From Adineta steineri (Eukaryota > Rotifera > Eurotatoria > Adinetida > Adinetidae): a stretch of 64,000 bases of DNA. The DNA lies in the NCBI GenBank assembly GCA_905250115.1, contig CAJNOI010000005.1, positions 1,116,001-1,180,000 on the forward strand. Reading direction: 5' to 3'. Numbering within the stretch: the first letter of the stretch is position 1; the number at the start of each line of letters is the position of its first letter. A model generated the notes under the pieces. It ran no database searches, was not told the DNA's origin, and saw only the letters and a list, made by a program, of their open reading frames with translations. Position numbers and translations under genes: made by a program. This document shows, piece after piece, positions 25,201 through 36,361 of this stretch.

Positions 25201-28200
25201 ATCAATTAAACGTTGACGAGTATTTTCAACCATATGTTGTAATTTTGCTACTTGATGTGATCCTATTTTGAAATCGGAATGTTAGAGAAGAAGAAAAATC
25301 TATTGAATAATTATTTACCAGCATCATTCAAAAGAACAAATTCATGACCATTACGTCCATGATCAGTTGTTGTACATGTATTACAAACTAGATAAATATT
25401 GAAGAAAATTAAATTGAAATTCGGATTAATTTTATTTTTACTTGGTATATTGCATGTAGCACAAAAATATTTTAATGTTTCATTTTTATGTGTTGGACAA
25501 AACATTAATCGATGATCATTACCATTAGAATCAGGTTCTTTTATATGAACAACCTGAACGAGGAAAACTATGAATATAGATCGGATTTTTTATTATATGA
25601 TTATCTCACATTAATTATATTTGTATTTAAAAAACTATCATTATTATTAACTGTATACATACTAACTCGTCTATTCTATATAGTTTCTAAGGAGTGATTT
25701 GATGATCATCCACTCGGGCCGTAGAGAGAGAGAGGGAGAGAAAGAAAATGAATATGATTTTTTTTCCTCTTCTTTCTGTAAAATCTGAGAATTGAATCAA
25801 ATACAGAAAAAGAACACATCATCATCATCAGTCTTTTTTTTCCCTTGTATGTTGAGTTCCTCAAGAGATGAGGGGGAAAAAGCAGAAGAAGAAGAAGAAG
25901 GAGAAGAAAAAAACTAAGAAATCAGAGAAGTTCATTTCGATTGGCGAAAGCCTCTATGGCATATTCTTGACGTTCGCTTTCGTATTCTATCCTCTTCATT
26001 GGAATTTAATTTTTCTTTTATTCTCTGTTATAAGATTTCTAGGAAAAAAGAAAGAAAGAAAGAAAGCTTCTCCATATTCTATCTCTCTCTGGACATTTTT
26101 TTTCATTATTCAGTTATCTGGATAATAGCTGTCGTCAATAGACATAGACAATGTTGATGTTTCAACGGTCTATTTCGATATATTTATATATACATATGGT
26201 CGATCAATCTATCAGTGATAATAATTTTTTTTTCTCTGCAACTATATTCTTCTTGCCTTACGCCATAGGAAATTCATGGTCTTGTTTTTCTTCGTACTGT
26301 CAACTACAGTCATTGAAATATACAAGCAATCGAATCGATGGAATAGAGGAAAAAAAACAAAAGAGGGGTATTTGGAGTATCTGAATACCACTACATAGAA
26401 ATAAGATCCGACCGGAATAGAAATACAACATAAAAGTGGTTGGATGCATCTTTAAAAAAAATAAGAAGAAGAAGAATATCGGAAAGATAAAGAAAAAAGT
26501 CTAACTTAATTATGGAAATGCATATTCAATAATTATTATTAGATTATCTATGTGCATGTCTGTTTAGTAAACGACATCAATGAAAATAATGACAAGAATA
26601 GAAGAAATCAATCAAATAAAATCTATAATGAATAAAAGGAAAAGGAGAAGGAGAAGAAAAAAAGGAACTTGAAAGTATAATAAATCAGTTCATAAAAGAA
26701 AATATATTTCAATAGAAATATTCTTTCTTCCCTTCGTTCTTTTTTTTTTCTTCTTTATTTAATTTTCACTTACACGATGACCTTCAAAGCAATTCATTAT
26801 TTGATGTGCACATACACATTGATTACATAGGAAGCTCGAACATTGGAAGCATTTAGCTACAGCCATTGATTCTGAAGTTTTGCATGCTGTACAATATTGT
26901 GCAGAATTATCACCTAATGATAACATATAATCATTGGGTGTATTTAAATGATTATTTTGTATTGTATAATCAGGTAAAATATCTGTTAACATCGTTGTTA
27001 CACTACATAATGGACAAGATATAGTTCCATTTTCGGATAATTTTTCTATACATGTTTCACATAATGAATGAAAACATTGAAGAACTTGTGGTCGATTTTG
27101 TTTATATGCTTCTTGACATCCAGGACAATTCCAATAATTATAATGATCTTCTTGATGTTGTTGTTTATGATAAAATGGTGATGATGAACAACATGGATTA
27201 TCTGTTGTTGAATGAACACTTGACAAACTTGAACTAGGTGTCGAAGTTGTTAAACCAGCAAGTAATGATGAATGTGTAGATGCTACAGGTTTAATATTTT
27301 GCTTGTATTGTTGAGGATGTTGTTGTTGTTGGGGTTGTTGTTGTTGTTGTTGGGATTGAAAGCCGCGCATAATTGAAATTGATTGACTGGCTGTATTATT
27401 TGAATATTGGGATTGTGATGATGATGATGATAGTGGTGGTGGTGATTGTGATGATGCATAAGCAGAATCCGTAAATGAAAATGCAGCTGATGAACCATTT
27501 GAACTTGAACCAGAACTGTCATGACTAAGACATGCCGAAAGTAACGTATTTGATAATGTATCCGATGTTGGAGGGAATAAACCAAAAAATGGTGAATTCT
27601 ATTAACAAAAAAAAGTACAATGTTAAATAAACTATGGATGTCCTTTTTTCAATTAGATACGAGTGCAAGGAACAAGAGTACTCAATTATTCTAGGTTAAA
27701 GGTCATCATTTATATGTATGTATATACAGGTGGCTGGTAACCAATGCCTTCCTTACTATTTTTATTTTATGTTTCTTTTTCATTTATCGAAAAGTCACGT
27801 AATCATCTACTAGTAAAAGAAAATGACTCGCTTTTTTTCTTGTCGATAACTAACAACAATTTTTTAAAACATAACCTTTACTTTTTAAAATGATAAGAAA
27901 AGGATCATAAAGAAATCTATCTGTTTACGTTAATGTCAATATATGATGCATAATATGACGACTTCTTTCTTTTTTTTTTCAATTTTTTATTTTTATAATT
28001 ATACTCTTCCATTACATTTGTCTTCTCATCTATCAAATTTGCTTACCCATAAATCATTATCAGAATCAAACATGGCTATTATTGTTACAGTTGCTCGATT
28101 GTTAATATTGACAAACGGACTTCATTTCTGCCAGCATGTCACATAAGTAAAGCGCCTGACTGGCTAATGATTTGTCAAAGTTGCCCCATTTTTTCTCTTC

Positions 28201-30226
28201 TTTCTTTTTTTTCTTCTCCCCTCTCTCTCTCTTTCTCTTCTCTTCTCTTCTCTTTTTCTTCTCGTCAATAGTGCTCTCTACATACTCTGAAGAGAACAGA
28301 TCGTCAAGGTGTCTCCCTTTCTTTTTCTTTCTACACTCTCTCTACCCCATTTATATACATATACATATGTTTGAATGATGTGAGTATGTCAACGTTGATG
28401 ATCGTCACGAGATGATTGAACCTGTTGATCGTATCTTGTCTTCGAGTTCTCCTCTTTTACTCCAAAAGTAATAACTAATGATTTCCCTTCGAACATTTTT
28501 AATGATGATAGGAATAAAATAAAAAAAAAAGAAATCATGCACATCTGCATATAACAAATTGAACATACGCACGCAGATGCTTTTATAATAATAAAATATG
28601 CACAGATTTAATCGTTACTCGTATCTTTATGATTAATACAGGATGCAAATTTCTTTCGATTCTTTTTTTTTTCTTCTTATTTTGACAGCAAATACATTAC
28701 TATTGCTACTTATTGACTATTTCCGGTATTTCTTTCTTTTTATTATTACTCCAATTATTCAATATATTGTGTGAAATCGGTAGCTCAAATCGAGCTAATC
28801 GATCACACATATATTACTTGCTCGAGGTAACAAAAATGGGAGAAAAAAAAGAGAAAGCCATGAACAAATGACATTCTCATTTTCAAGGTTATATTTATAT
28901 GTAACTAAGTAGTACATATATACATATTGATCGAACACAAACAATTCTAGTAATAACAATGAATAAGAATATGCGTATGAAAAAAAAATTAATTCAACTA
29001 CACATACGTAATATGTATCAGTTTACGCTTACATGCCATCAACTGTGAAATGTAGGAGAGAAGGTGCAAAAGTAATAAATCGTAAAATACGCCTTTCGTT
29101 TGCTCTTCTCATCTTAAAGGTTCTCTTGACAAAATGAATATACTTATTATATGTATATATGAAGAAAGAGAGAATAAATGTGAGAATAGTGAACCTATAA
29201 TAGAGGATGTTAGTCTAGTGGTCAAATATAATCTATTCAAGATAAAAGGCATACATATATAAATAAATGAACTATATATAAAGAAACGTCACTTTGATAG
29301 AAAATAATGATGAAGATGCATACTTATTTATAGCTAAAGGACATCATGACAAGCAAAGCGAATAAAGAAATAGTTTTATATTATTTATGCTTGAATTATT
29401 TTTAGATTTCTTATATAGAAAAAAAATAGATAGAATAAATCTAATGAGAAGAGAACAATCAATATAATAGCAATTTAGTATTTTGCCGACAAATATAATG
29501 TGTTTTTACAAATGACATTTCCTATGGAAACAAAATACCGGGAGTTTTCTCTTTTATTTCCTACAAGAAACCTTTCATCTAGGCTCTTTCTCTCTTTTAA
29601 TAAAAAAAAGAGAAAGAAAAATGATAATATTCAGTGTTCATTGTCTAACCTTGATTAAGCACATGCTAATTATCTCATATTCCTCCTAGTAAATGACCAT
29701 GATAGATTTATCTTTCATCACACTTTCGATTCCATCTATGAAATTATATTTTTTTTAAAAAAAAAAAAGTAGAATATATTTTATCATATGTTTTCGTATC
29801 AATTAATTCTGAAGGCAAAATGTGTCGCACAACAACATCATTTGATGAGGCATGATAACATGCCCACCTATATTGAAAGAAGACGAAAACAGTGTGTGTT
29901 TTGCGGATAACATTTGTTAAGAGCTTTGCATAACATATAAACGCATAACAACAGGTACGTGTTGACAAAAACAAAAACAAAAGAAAACGAAAAATGAAAG
30001 AAAAGAAAAGGAAAAAAAGAAAAAGAAACTTAAATAAATAGATTTGATGAATGATAATTTCTTTTATATATTATCTTACCTGATCATGAATATCATCTTC
30101 GACATCATCATAATGATTTGTTAAAAGAAGATCTTTATCACGATAGGGATGTTGAACATCAAGCATAACGGATGAATCATCAAGATCAGCATCCACAAAA
30201 ATAGTTTTCAATGTTGATGGTATCAT
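22242..30226 (-). CDS. brat-like: Brat/NCL-1-type TRIM-NHL translational repressor with RING
   Basis: Fourteen coding exons: 30226-30080, 27598-26774, 25553-25442, 25387-25319, 25262-25153, 25104-25015, 24968-24882, 24829-24671, 24618-24553, 24495-24466, 23885-23246, 23191-22997, 22942-22607, 22552-22242. Phases close to 1,058 residues, like fly Brat. Order: Ser/Gln-rich N-terminus with a polyQ run; a RING-like finger at about 207-247 (CPGC, CFHSLCETC, CPLC); B-box 1 at about 285-324 (CTAC ... CAHQ ... CFEGHR); B-box 2; coiled coil over six small exons; a Gln/Asn-rich linker; a six-blade NHL propeller from about 725. The NHL is almost Brat itself: GEFGVLEGQFTEPSGVAV, ERSPTHQIQIYNQYGQF, VVECKVMRVFIF, ISDNRAHCIKVF, ALMDDGSVVLASKDYRIY. 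Brat binds mRNA 3' UTRs through NHL with Pumilio and Nanos and represses translation. Introns 1 (2.5 kb) and 2 (1.2 kb) are the largest here. Fly Brat lacks a RING. Confidence 0.95.
27309..27356. repeat. Gln-codon triplet repeat in the Brat-like gene
   Basis: TTG repeats on the plus strand (CAA on the coding strand) are interrupted by GGG/CCC codons and encode QQQQQQ-P-QQQQ-HPQQ. It is a likely length-polymorphic tract in the N-terminal disordered region. Confidence 0.85.
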
Positions 30227-32069
30227 AATATTTGTTTAAATGCAGACGCGTTAAAAAAGCGATTTCTAAATTAAAAAATTCAATAAGAGTGCTGTTGATT
30301 CTTTTCTGGTTATGGATGTTGTTGTTCCATTATGTTCTTTACACTGCACGTCGCGCCATCATTCTATGTGTGTGTTGTTGTCGACTCAAGCAGCAAACGA
30401 ACAGCCGAGAAGAGAGAGAGAGAGCGAGAGCAAGAGCGAGAGAAAGAAGAATAAGAGAAAGAGCTTTTTTACATGCCAACGTTACTAGCAAGGTTGGTTC
30501 GGTCTGTATTTTCTAGAATAAGAAAAAAAGAGACGAGGAAAAAAAAGAGAAACAATAAATAAAAAAATAGGCGATACAGCCAACACAAAAAAAATAGAAG
30601 CGAGTGTGCGTGTGTGTCAGTGCACAGTGTGGGTTCTTTCTTTCTGTCGTTGTGTCTATGTTTTTTTTTTACAAAAATATCATTCTATCTAAAAGAGAGA
30701 ACGAAAGAAAGAAAGAGTAGAATTATTAAATCTATCGCTGGAAGAAGGCGAATGAATAAAATGTTTTTTTAATCCCTCGCATTTCTTTCAATGTAGAGAG
30801 CATCGAGACTAACTTACCATGAGAAGAGTAGTATATGGACTATACTACCACTGACGGATCGGTCAGCATAGAAGAAGAAGAAGAAAAGAGAAGAATAAAA
30901 AAAGTAAATAGAGACAGCCGTAGGCCAAAAAAAAAAGAAAGTCAAATAAATGCTTGACATCATTATTATGATTCATCTGGAATACACATGTTTCTTACAT
31001 TGGAAATAGTCTTAGTCGACTCTCTCTCTTTCATCAGACCTTGTGACAAGATCTATATATGTATACATATATTTATATTCATTTCTTCTTTTTTAGTATG
31101 ATTATCGACAACGGCAAGCAGCATCTGATTATTTGTAGCTAGTCGAGAAGTTGCCATACTTTTTTCGCGATCAACATGACATTTACTAATAGAAGAATCG
31201 GAAATAATATTAGAACAAGAATGTGTGTGTATATACATTGATGTATACAGAAAATAGATGCATTAATCTCGACTAAAAATATTCTTACGAAGATTATAAG
31301 TGCCATGACATATGTGACGAATCTAGGCGAAAATGATGATAACGAGAAAAAAAAGAAAATGATTAAATTATCTATACCAGATGAGATTATTTCTTTATAT
31401 TCGACCTTTTATCTATTAAAAGAATAAATTTCATGACAGATCAATTGGAATTAATAAAGCAAGAAAAAACATAAAACAGATATAATTATTTGCAAAATAA
31501 TGGTGAGAAAAAAAAATGACAATTATAACGATTCTTATTGTATGAATCGATCATTAAGTAATATATATTTCTTTTATTATAAAAAGAAACCTTTAATTGC
31601 TCTTAGTAACTAGTTAATAAATAAATATATTTGCTTATTCATGATTGCATGGTCAATTAGTATTAATAAACTTAAAAATATTTCCAGTTTTTATTTTATT
31701 ACAATCATCAAATCACGAGATCATTCTATTTCTTTTTTTTTGGGTTCTAGAAAAAGAAAGTCATGTCTCTATATTAATTGAATAGATAGAATAAACAAAA
31801 TACTTTTGCCTATTTCATAAATAAAAAGAAACTGATTTTTGTCTAAGAGAAAAACAAACATTCTCAATCAATACAAAAACAATTTACCTGAAAATATAAA
31901 AATTCTATTTATCTACAAATAGAAATAATCAATTTAAATTTAATAAAAGAAATATAGATTCTAATACTACATTAATTAAGATAATTATTAATATTAGACA
32001 AAAAAACAAATACAATTTATTTATTCACCGGTAAATGTAGATAATAACGAAAACAAACTTTTTTTTTTC
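30227..32069. other. Brat-like 5' flank and intergenic region
   Basis: A GA-rich microsatellite at about 30405-30455 and homopolymers dominate. The Brat-like 5' UTR/promoter must begin here, on the minus strand. No further coding exon is supported; the frames at 30232-30516 and 31053-31238 lack motifs. Confidence 0.45.
30405..30460. repeat. (GA)n-rich simple repeat
   Basis: AGAGAG units are broken by GCGAGAGC variants, about 180-230 bp upstream of the Brat-like start codon, so within its likely 5' UTR or promoter. On the coding strand it reads CT-rich. A comparable but shorter GA run lies at 25720-25742 in intron 2. Confidence 0.75.
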
Positions 32070-35000
32070 TTAAAAACGTGTTACACTCTTCGCACTAACA
32101 TAAGAAAAACCGGCAAATGTTTTTTCCGGAATTGATGCAAGTAATACTTTATCTTTTTGTTCAAAGTCAGATAGACGTAGTTCATCACCACTTGGATCAA
32201 ATGATGTTAATGACTAAAATTTCAAAAAGAAAAATTATATAGATTAATCATGTTAGTAAATAATCTCTTATATATGTGATGATGATTATTATCATCTTAT
32301 AATGACTAGATCAGTTAACGATAGATATTGATCAATAGGAGGAAACTTTTTATAGTATCTTCGAATTGAATATAAATCATTTTAAAAATTCTATTACATA
32401 CACTTGGAGTCCATGGTGGAGGTATTCGTCGATTTTCAATATCATCTAATGTGTATGGTGATCTATTAAATAAAAAAATGATTATCTTCAATTATAAAAC
32501 TATTTAGAATCATTTACTCGAAGAATGATTGTTGACTTAGTAATCCATGTGGGGAAAGTTTATTTCCTAAACGATTCTTTGGATCACGTTCAAGTAAACC
32601 AGATATAATTTTTTTCGCTTCTATTGGCATTGTTTCAGGATAATATACTTCTTTATGTAGAACATTTTCTTCTATTTGAAAATCATCTTCATCATAGAAT
32701 GGTGTAACAAATGTAAATAATTCAAATATAAATACACCTAATGACCACCAGTCAACATTTTCATCATATTCACAATGTCTATAGATTTCATATGCAATAT
32801 ATTCTTGTGTACCACAAAATGTTACAGCTTTAGGATATTGATCAATATCTTTTTTACATAAACCAAAATCACCTAATTTAACATGACCATCTTCAAAAAC
32901 AAGAACATTTTCTGGTTTAAGATCACGATAAACCTATATATAGAAAAAATATATTTCTAATTGAAAAAAAAAATTTTTTTTTGTCAACATACAATTCGTT
33001 TTGAATGAAGAAATTGAAGTGCACATGCTACTTCACCTGTATGAAAGACAATACGTTCATAGCGAAATGGTCTTGGTGCTTGTTTAATAAGTAGACGATA
33101 AAAATTACCGCCTTTAGCTACTTCCATTATAAAAAAAAGTCTTTCAGCATTTTGAAATGCATACATAAGTTGAATTATAAATGGATTTGATTGACTTTGT
33201 ATCAAAATATCTCTTTCTAACATAACATATGCTAAATCTTGACCTTCTAATACAAGATTTTTACGAAGAACTTTCATTGCATAATAATTTCGTCCATATT
33301 GTACGAGATAAACCTGTTTTAAAAAAACTTCACTTTATCAAAATTCACTAATAATCAGTTAACTTTCAACGAAAAACATATGACCACGGTACTTAGATGT
33401 ATCTCGAATAATAAATGAATCTGTTCTTAATTAATTTCTGTGAATATTTTTTCGAAGAAACTGAATACTATAGTGTATATCAGATCTATTATTGATTAAG
33501 AATTTTGAATGCATATAATCCGATAATGTTCTAGACGAAAAATTTACATAAGCTTAAGTGGAATTAAGAGAGAAAAGTAAATAAACAGTTAATACAAAGA
33601 CTAAAGTGTAATTTAATCAATAATGATGAAAAATTTTAGATTTTTCGCTAAAAGCAAAAGCATTCATACAATTATCTAGTACAAAATTTAACCTTAGTAG
33701 AAATTTTTTGTTATTCAAAACAGTGGTACAACTCAAAAGAGCATGACAGAGATTAAAATCAAGATGGTATCTCTATGGTATGAGACCCTAAGGGTACCCT
33801 CATAGGTATATTTTGTAACATCTCTATATAGAATGTATTTTTTATTTTTCACCTTGTCTACAAACAACATTTTCGTTTTTTCCTGTGTCACCTTCCCATC
33901 AGTCAAGAGAATAGAGACCTTTTTCTATTTCAATGACTTAGATTGTCCTAGAAACTTCTGTCTTTATGCTGTTCTTCTCTTTAATAAAATTCACTAATAA
34001 ATACTTACTGATCCATTCATTCCTTGGCCTAATGAACGTATTAATCGAAAATGACTTATATCAAATCCTGAAGTTATATTCGGTCGATAGCGTTTTGATA
34101 TACGATCAATAGCACTTTGTGCATCTCCTACTTGATCAGTATTATCAAGATTTGAATAAATTGTATATAAATCTTCATTATATAAATAATCATTATCAGC
34201 TTGATAATTTCTCTAAAAATGAAAAAATTATTTTAAATAGAAAAACATATTATATATATACCGTATCTCTCCATTTTTCATATATAGCTAAAACATCTTC
34301 TTCACATCCACAATAATTTCCTACTTTCGATGCACAACGACGATGAACAGTAAATGCACAATCTAAATATTACTAAATTAAAATATAGAACAAAACAAAA
34401 AGCGGTTTTTATACATGAACATTTCTGTACATGACCAGGTCGAATAAAACTTCCACAATGATGACAAAAAACAGGTTTTAAAGAAAATGATTGTTGTTCA
34501 AAATGATGTGGTTCATCCATTTTTAACTAAATTAAAAATAAAAAAAATTGTGAATGAGTCTCTATAAATTAAATTTTTTACTTCAGGATATTTTTTTCCT
34601 TTACATGGACAGCTATATTGACTATAACATTCGTTATGTGCAACACAATCACAACGTTGACATGTAAAACCTTGATAAGTAAATCCCCTTGAAAAAAAAG
34701 AAAGTTCGAATCAATTAAATAATTTTATATCTTTTTTCAAAAAACTTACCAAAGTAATTTTGAACATACAGAACAATATGTTGGTAATTTGAATATTTTT
34801 GGAACAAATTCATGACCAAAATGTCTATGAACATGTTGTCTTCGTTCAGCATAACGGCTATCTGCTTGATTAGAATTTATATTATAAACCGTTCGTCCTG
34901 ATGGATCTAGAGTAAAAGTTAATATAACCTTGTATTTTATTTATGTATATACTCAGTAAATTGACCTTTATATTTAATAATCATCTCAGCTTGAGCTCTA

Positions 35001-35575
35001 GGTATGAAAAAGAACTAAAAAAATTTATAGAAAAGAAAAAATCAGAAAGAAAAAATCAAAATAATATACTCGATGACGATGTCCATCAGATAATTTTTTT
35101 AATACATCTAAATCTGATTCATATGTATAAATCACATTATTTGCATGAACTCGAATAACAATCCGTCGTTTTATTTTATTTAATATACCAGCATCAAATT
35201 GTATACATTGCTCTTTTTCACTATACATTGGAAATTTAACTCGTGCTGGTCCTTAAATAGATAATAAAATATCTCATTTTTTCTTCTATAAAATATATTA
35301 CAATTATATGAATTCATTTTATTTTACTTTCAATATTATCATCTAATGATCGATGTTTTTCTTTGAGTTCAATTTGTGTTTTAACATCACTTAAATGAAT
35401 ATGTTGATTATTATTAATTTGAAAATTTAATATGCTTATACGTAAAAATGCATGAATATTTTGAGTCATTCCTATGAAGGTTAAATATAATTATTAGGTT
35501 TTATAACAAAAAACAAAAAACAAAAATTAAATTACTTAAACCATCAGAAATCGAAGGTTTTGTTGATGCCATCAT
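32070..35575 (-). CDS. Novel-type protein kinase C
   Basis: Thirteen exons: 35575-35536, 35471-35328, 35251-35070, 35014-34966, 34906-34750, 34687-34582, 34526-34415, 34362-34262, 34212-34009, 33313-32993, 32933-32518, 32462-32402, 32213-32070. Phases close to 678 residues, normal for PKC. Order: an N-terminal C2-like region (FLRISILNF), poorly conserved; C1A (about 155-210, HEFVPKIFKLPTYCSVC, LLWGFTYQGFTC); C1B (about 228-290, FCHHCGSF); kinase (about 350-605) with GQGMNGSV, YAMKVL, YRDLKPENVL, DFGLC, VTFCGT; an AGC tail ending in a hydrophobic motif FAGFSYV. No Ca-binding Asp cluster is evident, so a diacylglycerol-responsive novel PKC (delta/epsilon type) fits best. APE reads AYE. The exon 33313-34009 gap is a 695-bp intron; most others are about 55 bp. 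An in-frame Met at 35719 could extend the N-terminus but looks like 5' UTR. Confidence 0.92.
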
Positions 35576-36361
35576 TAACAAAAATATTGTTAACAAATAT
35601 ATGTAATCTATACACTTATACCAACACAGTGCACGTAAATGTGTTTTTGGTAATGATATTTGTCGAAGATGACGCTCAGATAGACGAGAAAAAAACGTGT
35701 GTATATATGTATGTTTCACGTATTTTTTTTCCTTCGATCAATGACAAATAAATACAAAAGAAGAAAAATATATATATACATATCGAACGTAAAAATCAAT
35801 AGTTCGTTTCGATAAAAAGTCAATAACCAGGTATATGTACATATTAAAATGGTATGTAATCACAATGATAGAGAAAAAAAAATAAATCTATAAATTGATT
35901 TTTATTCACTCTTTTATGAAATAAAATTTTGTTTTGTAGATATAAATAGTAAATTATATATATACCCTTATAAATCATTAAAAAAGAAACGCATCAATTT
36001 GTTAGACATTTAAAAAGTTCGAAAAATATCTCGATTTAATTATATTTGATGAACCCGATGAGATTATTGAATATGTGCAGACCTTTAAATTAAATCAATT
36101 TGCTAAAAAAATCTCTTCGTATTATGAATGGTAATGATTTCAGATTTTCTATCCTGCAAGAATTAAATTAACTCTCTATTTTTTTGTTATTACAAGTTTT
36201 AAATTAATTCAATTTTGATATCGTTCATACTGACAATTCATTTGTTTATTTTCATTTCTGAAAGTATACATTATATTCTGCACAAAAAAAAATTACATAT
36301 ACAACAAGAAAATAAATTTTATGAAAGATAGAATTGTTATTTTTATCCAAAAAAATTTTTT
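35576..36361. other. Intergenic, no gene seen
   Basis: This is the 5' flank of the PKC gene and the 3' flank of the GPCR, which are on the same strand. It is AT-rich with TA runs near 35770-35785 and 35950-35965. Nothing else was recognised. Confidence 0.45.

Noticed and set aside
25868..26384. Plus-strand frames in Brat-like intron 2
   Set aside because: Lys-rich translation of GAAGAA repeats followed by a random hydrophobic stretch; no splice or family support.
29208..29225. tRNA A-box-like sequence (TTAGTCTAGTGGTC)
   Set aside because: No GGTTCGA-type B box, anticodon stem or acceptor stem follows within 70 bp.
30600..30640. Telomere-like TGTGGG/GTGTG words
   Set aside because: Only a single GTGTGGG and a short GTGTGT run; no tandem array.
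33760..33810. Short inverted repeats (ACCCTAAGGGT, and TATGAG with CTCATA) in a PKC intron
   Set aside because: The arms are 5-6 bp and not nested cleanly; not enough to call a structure or element.
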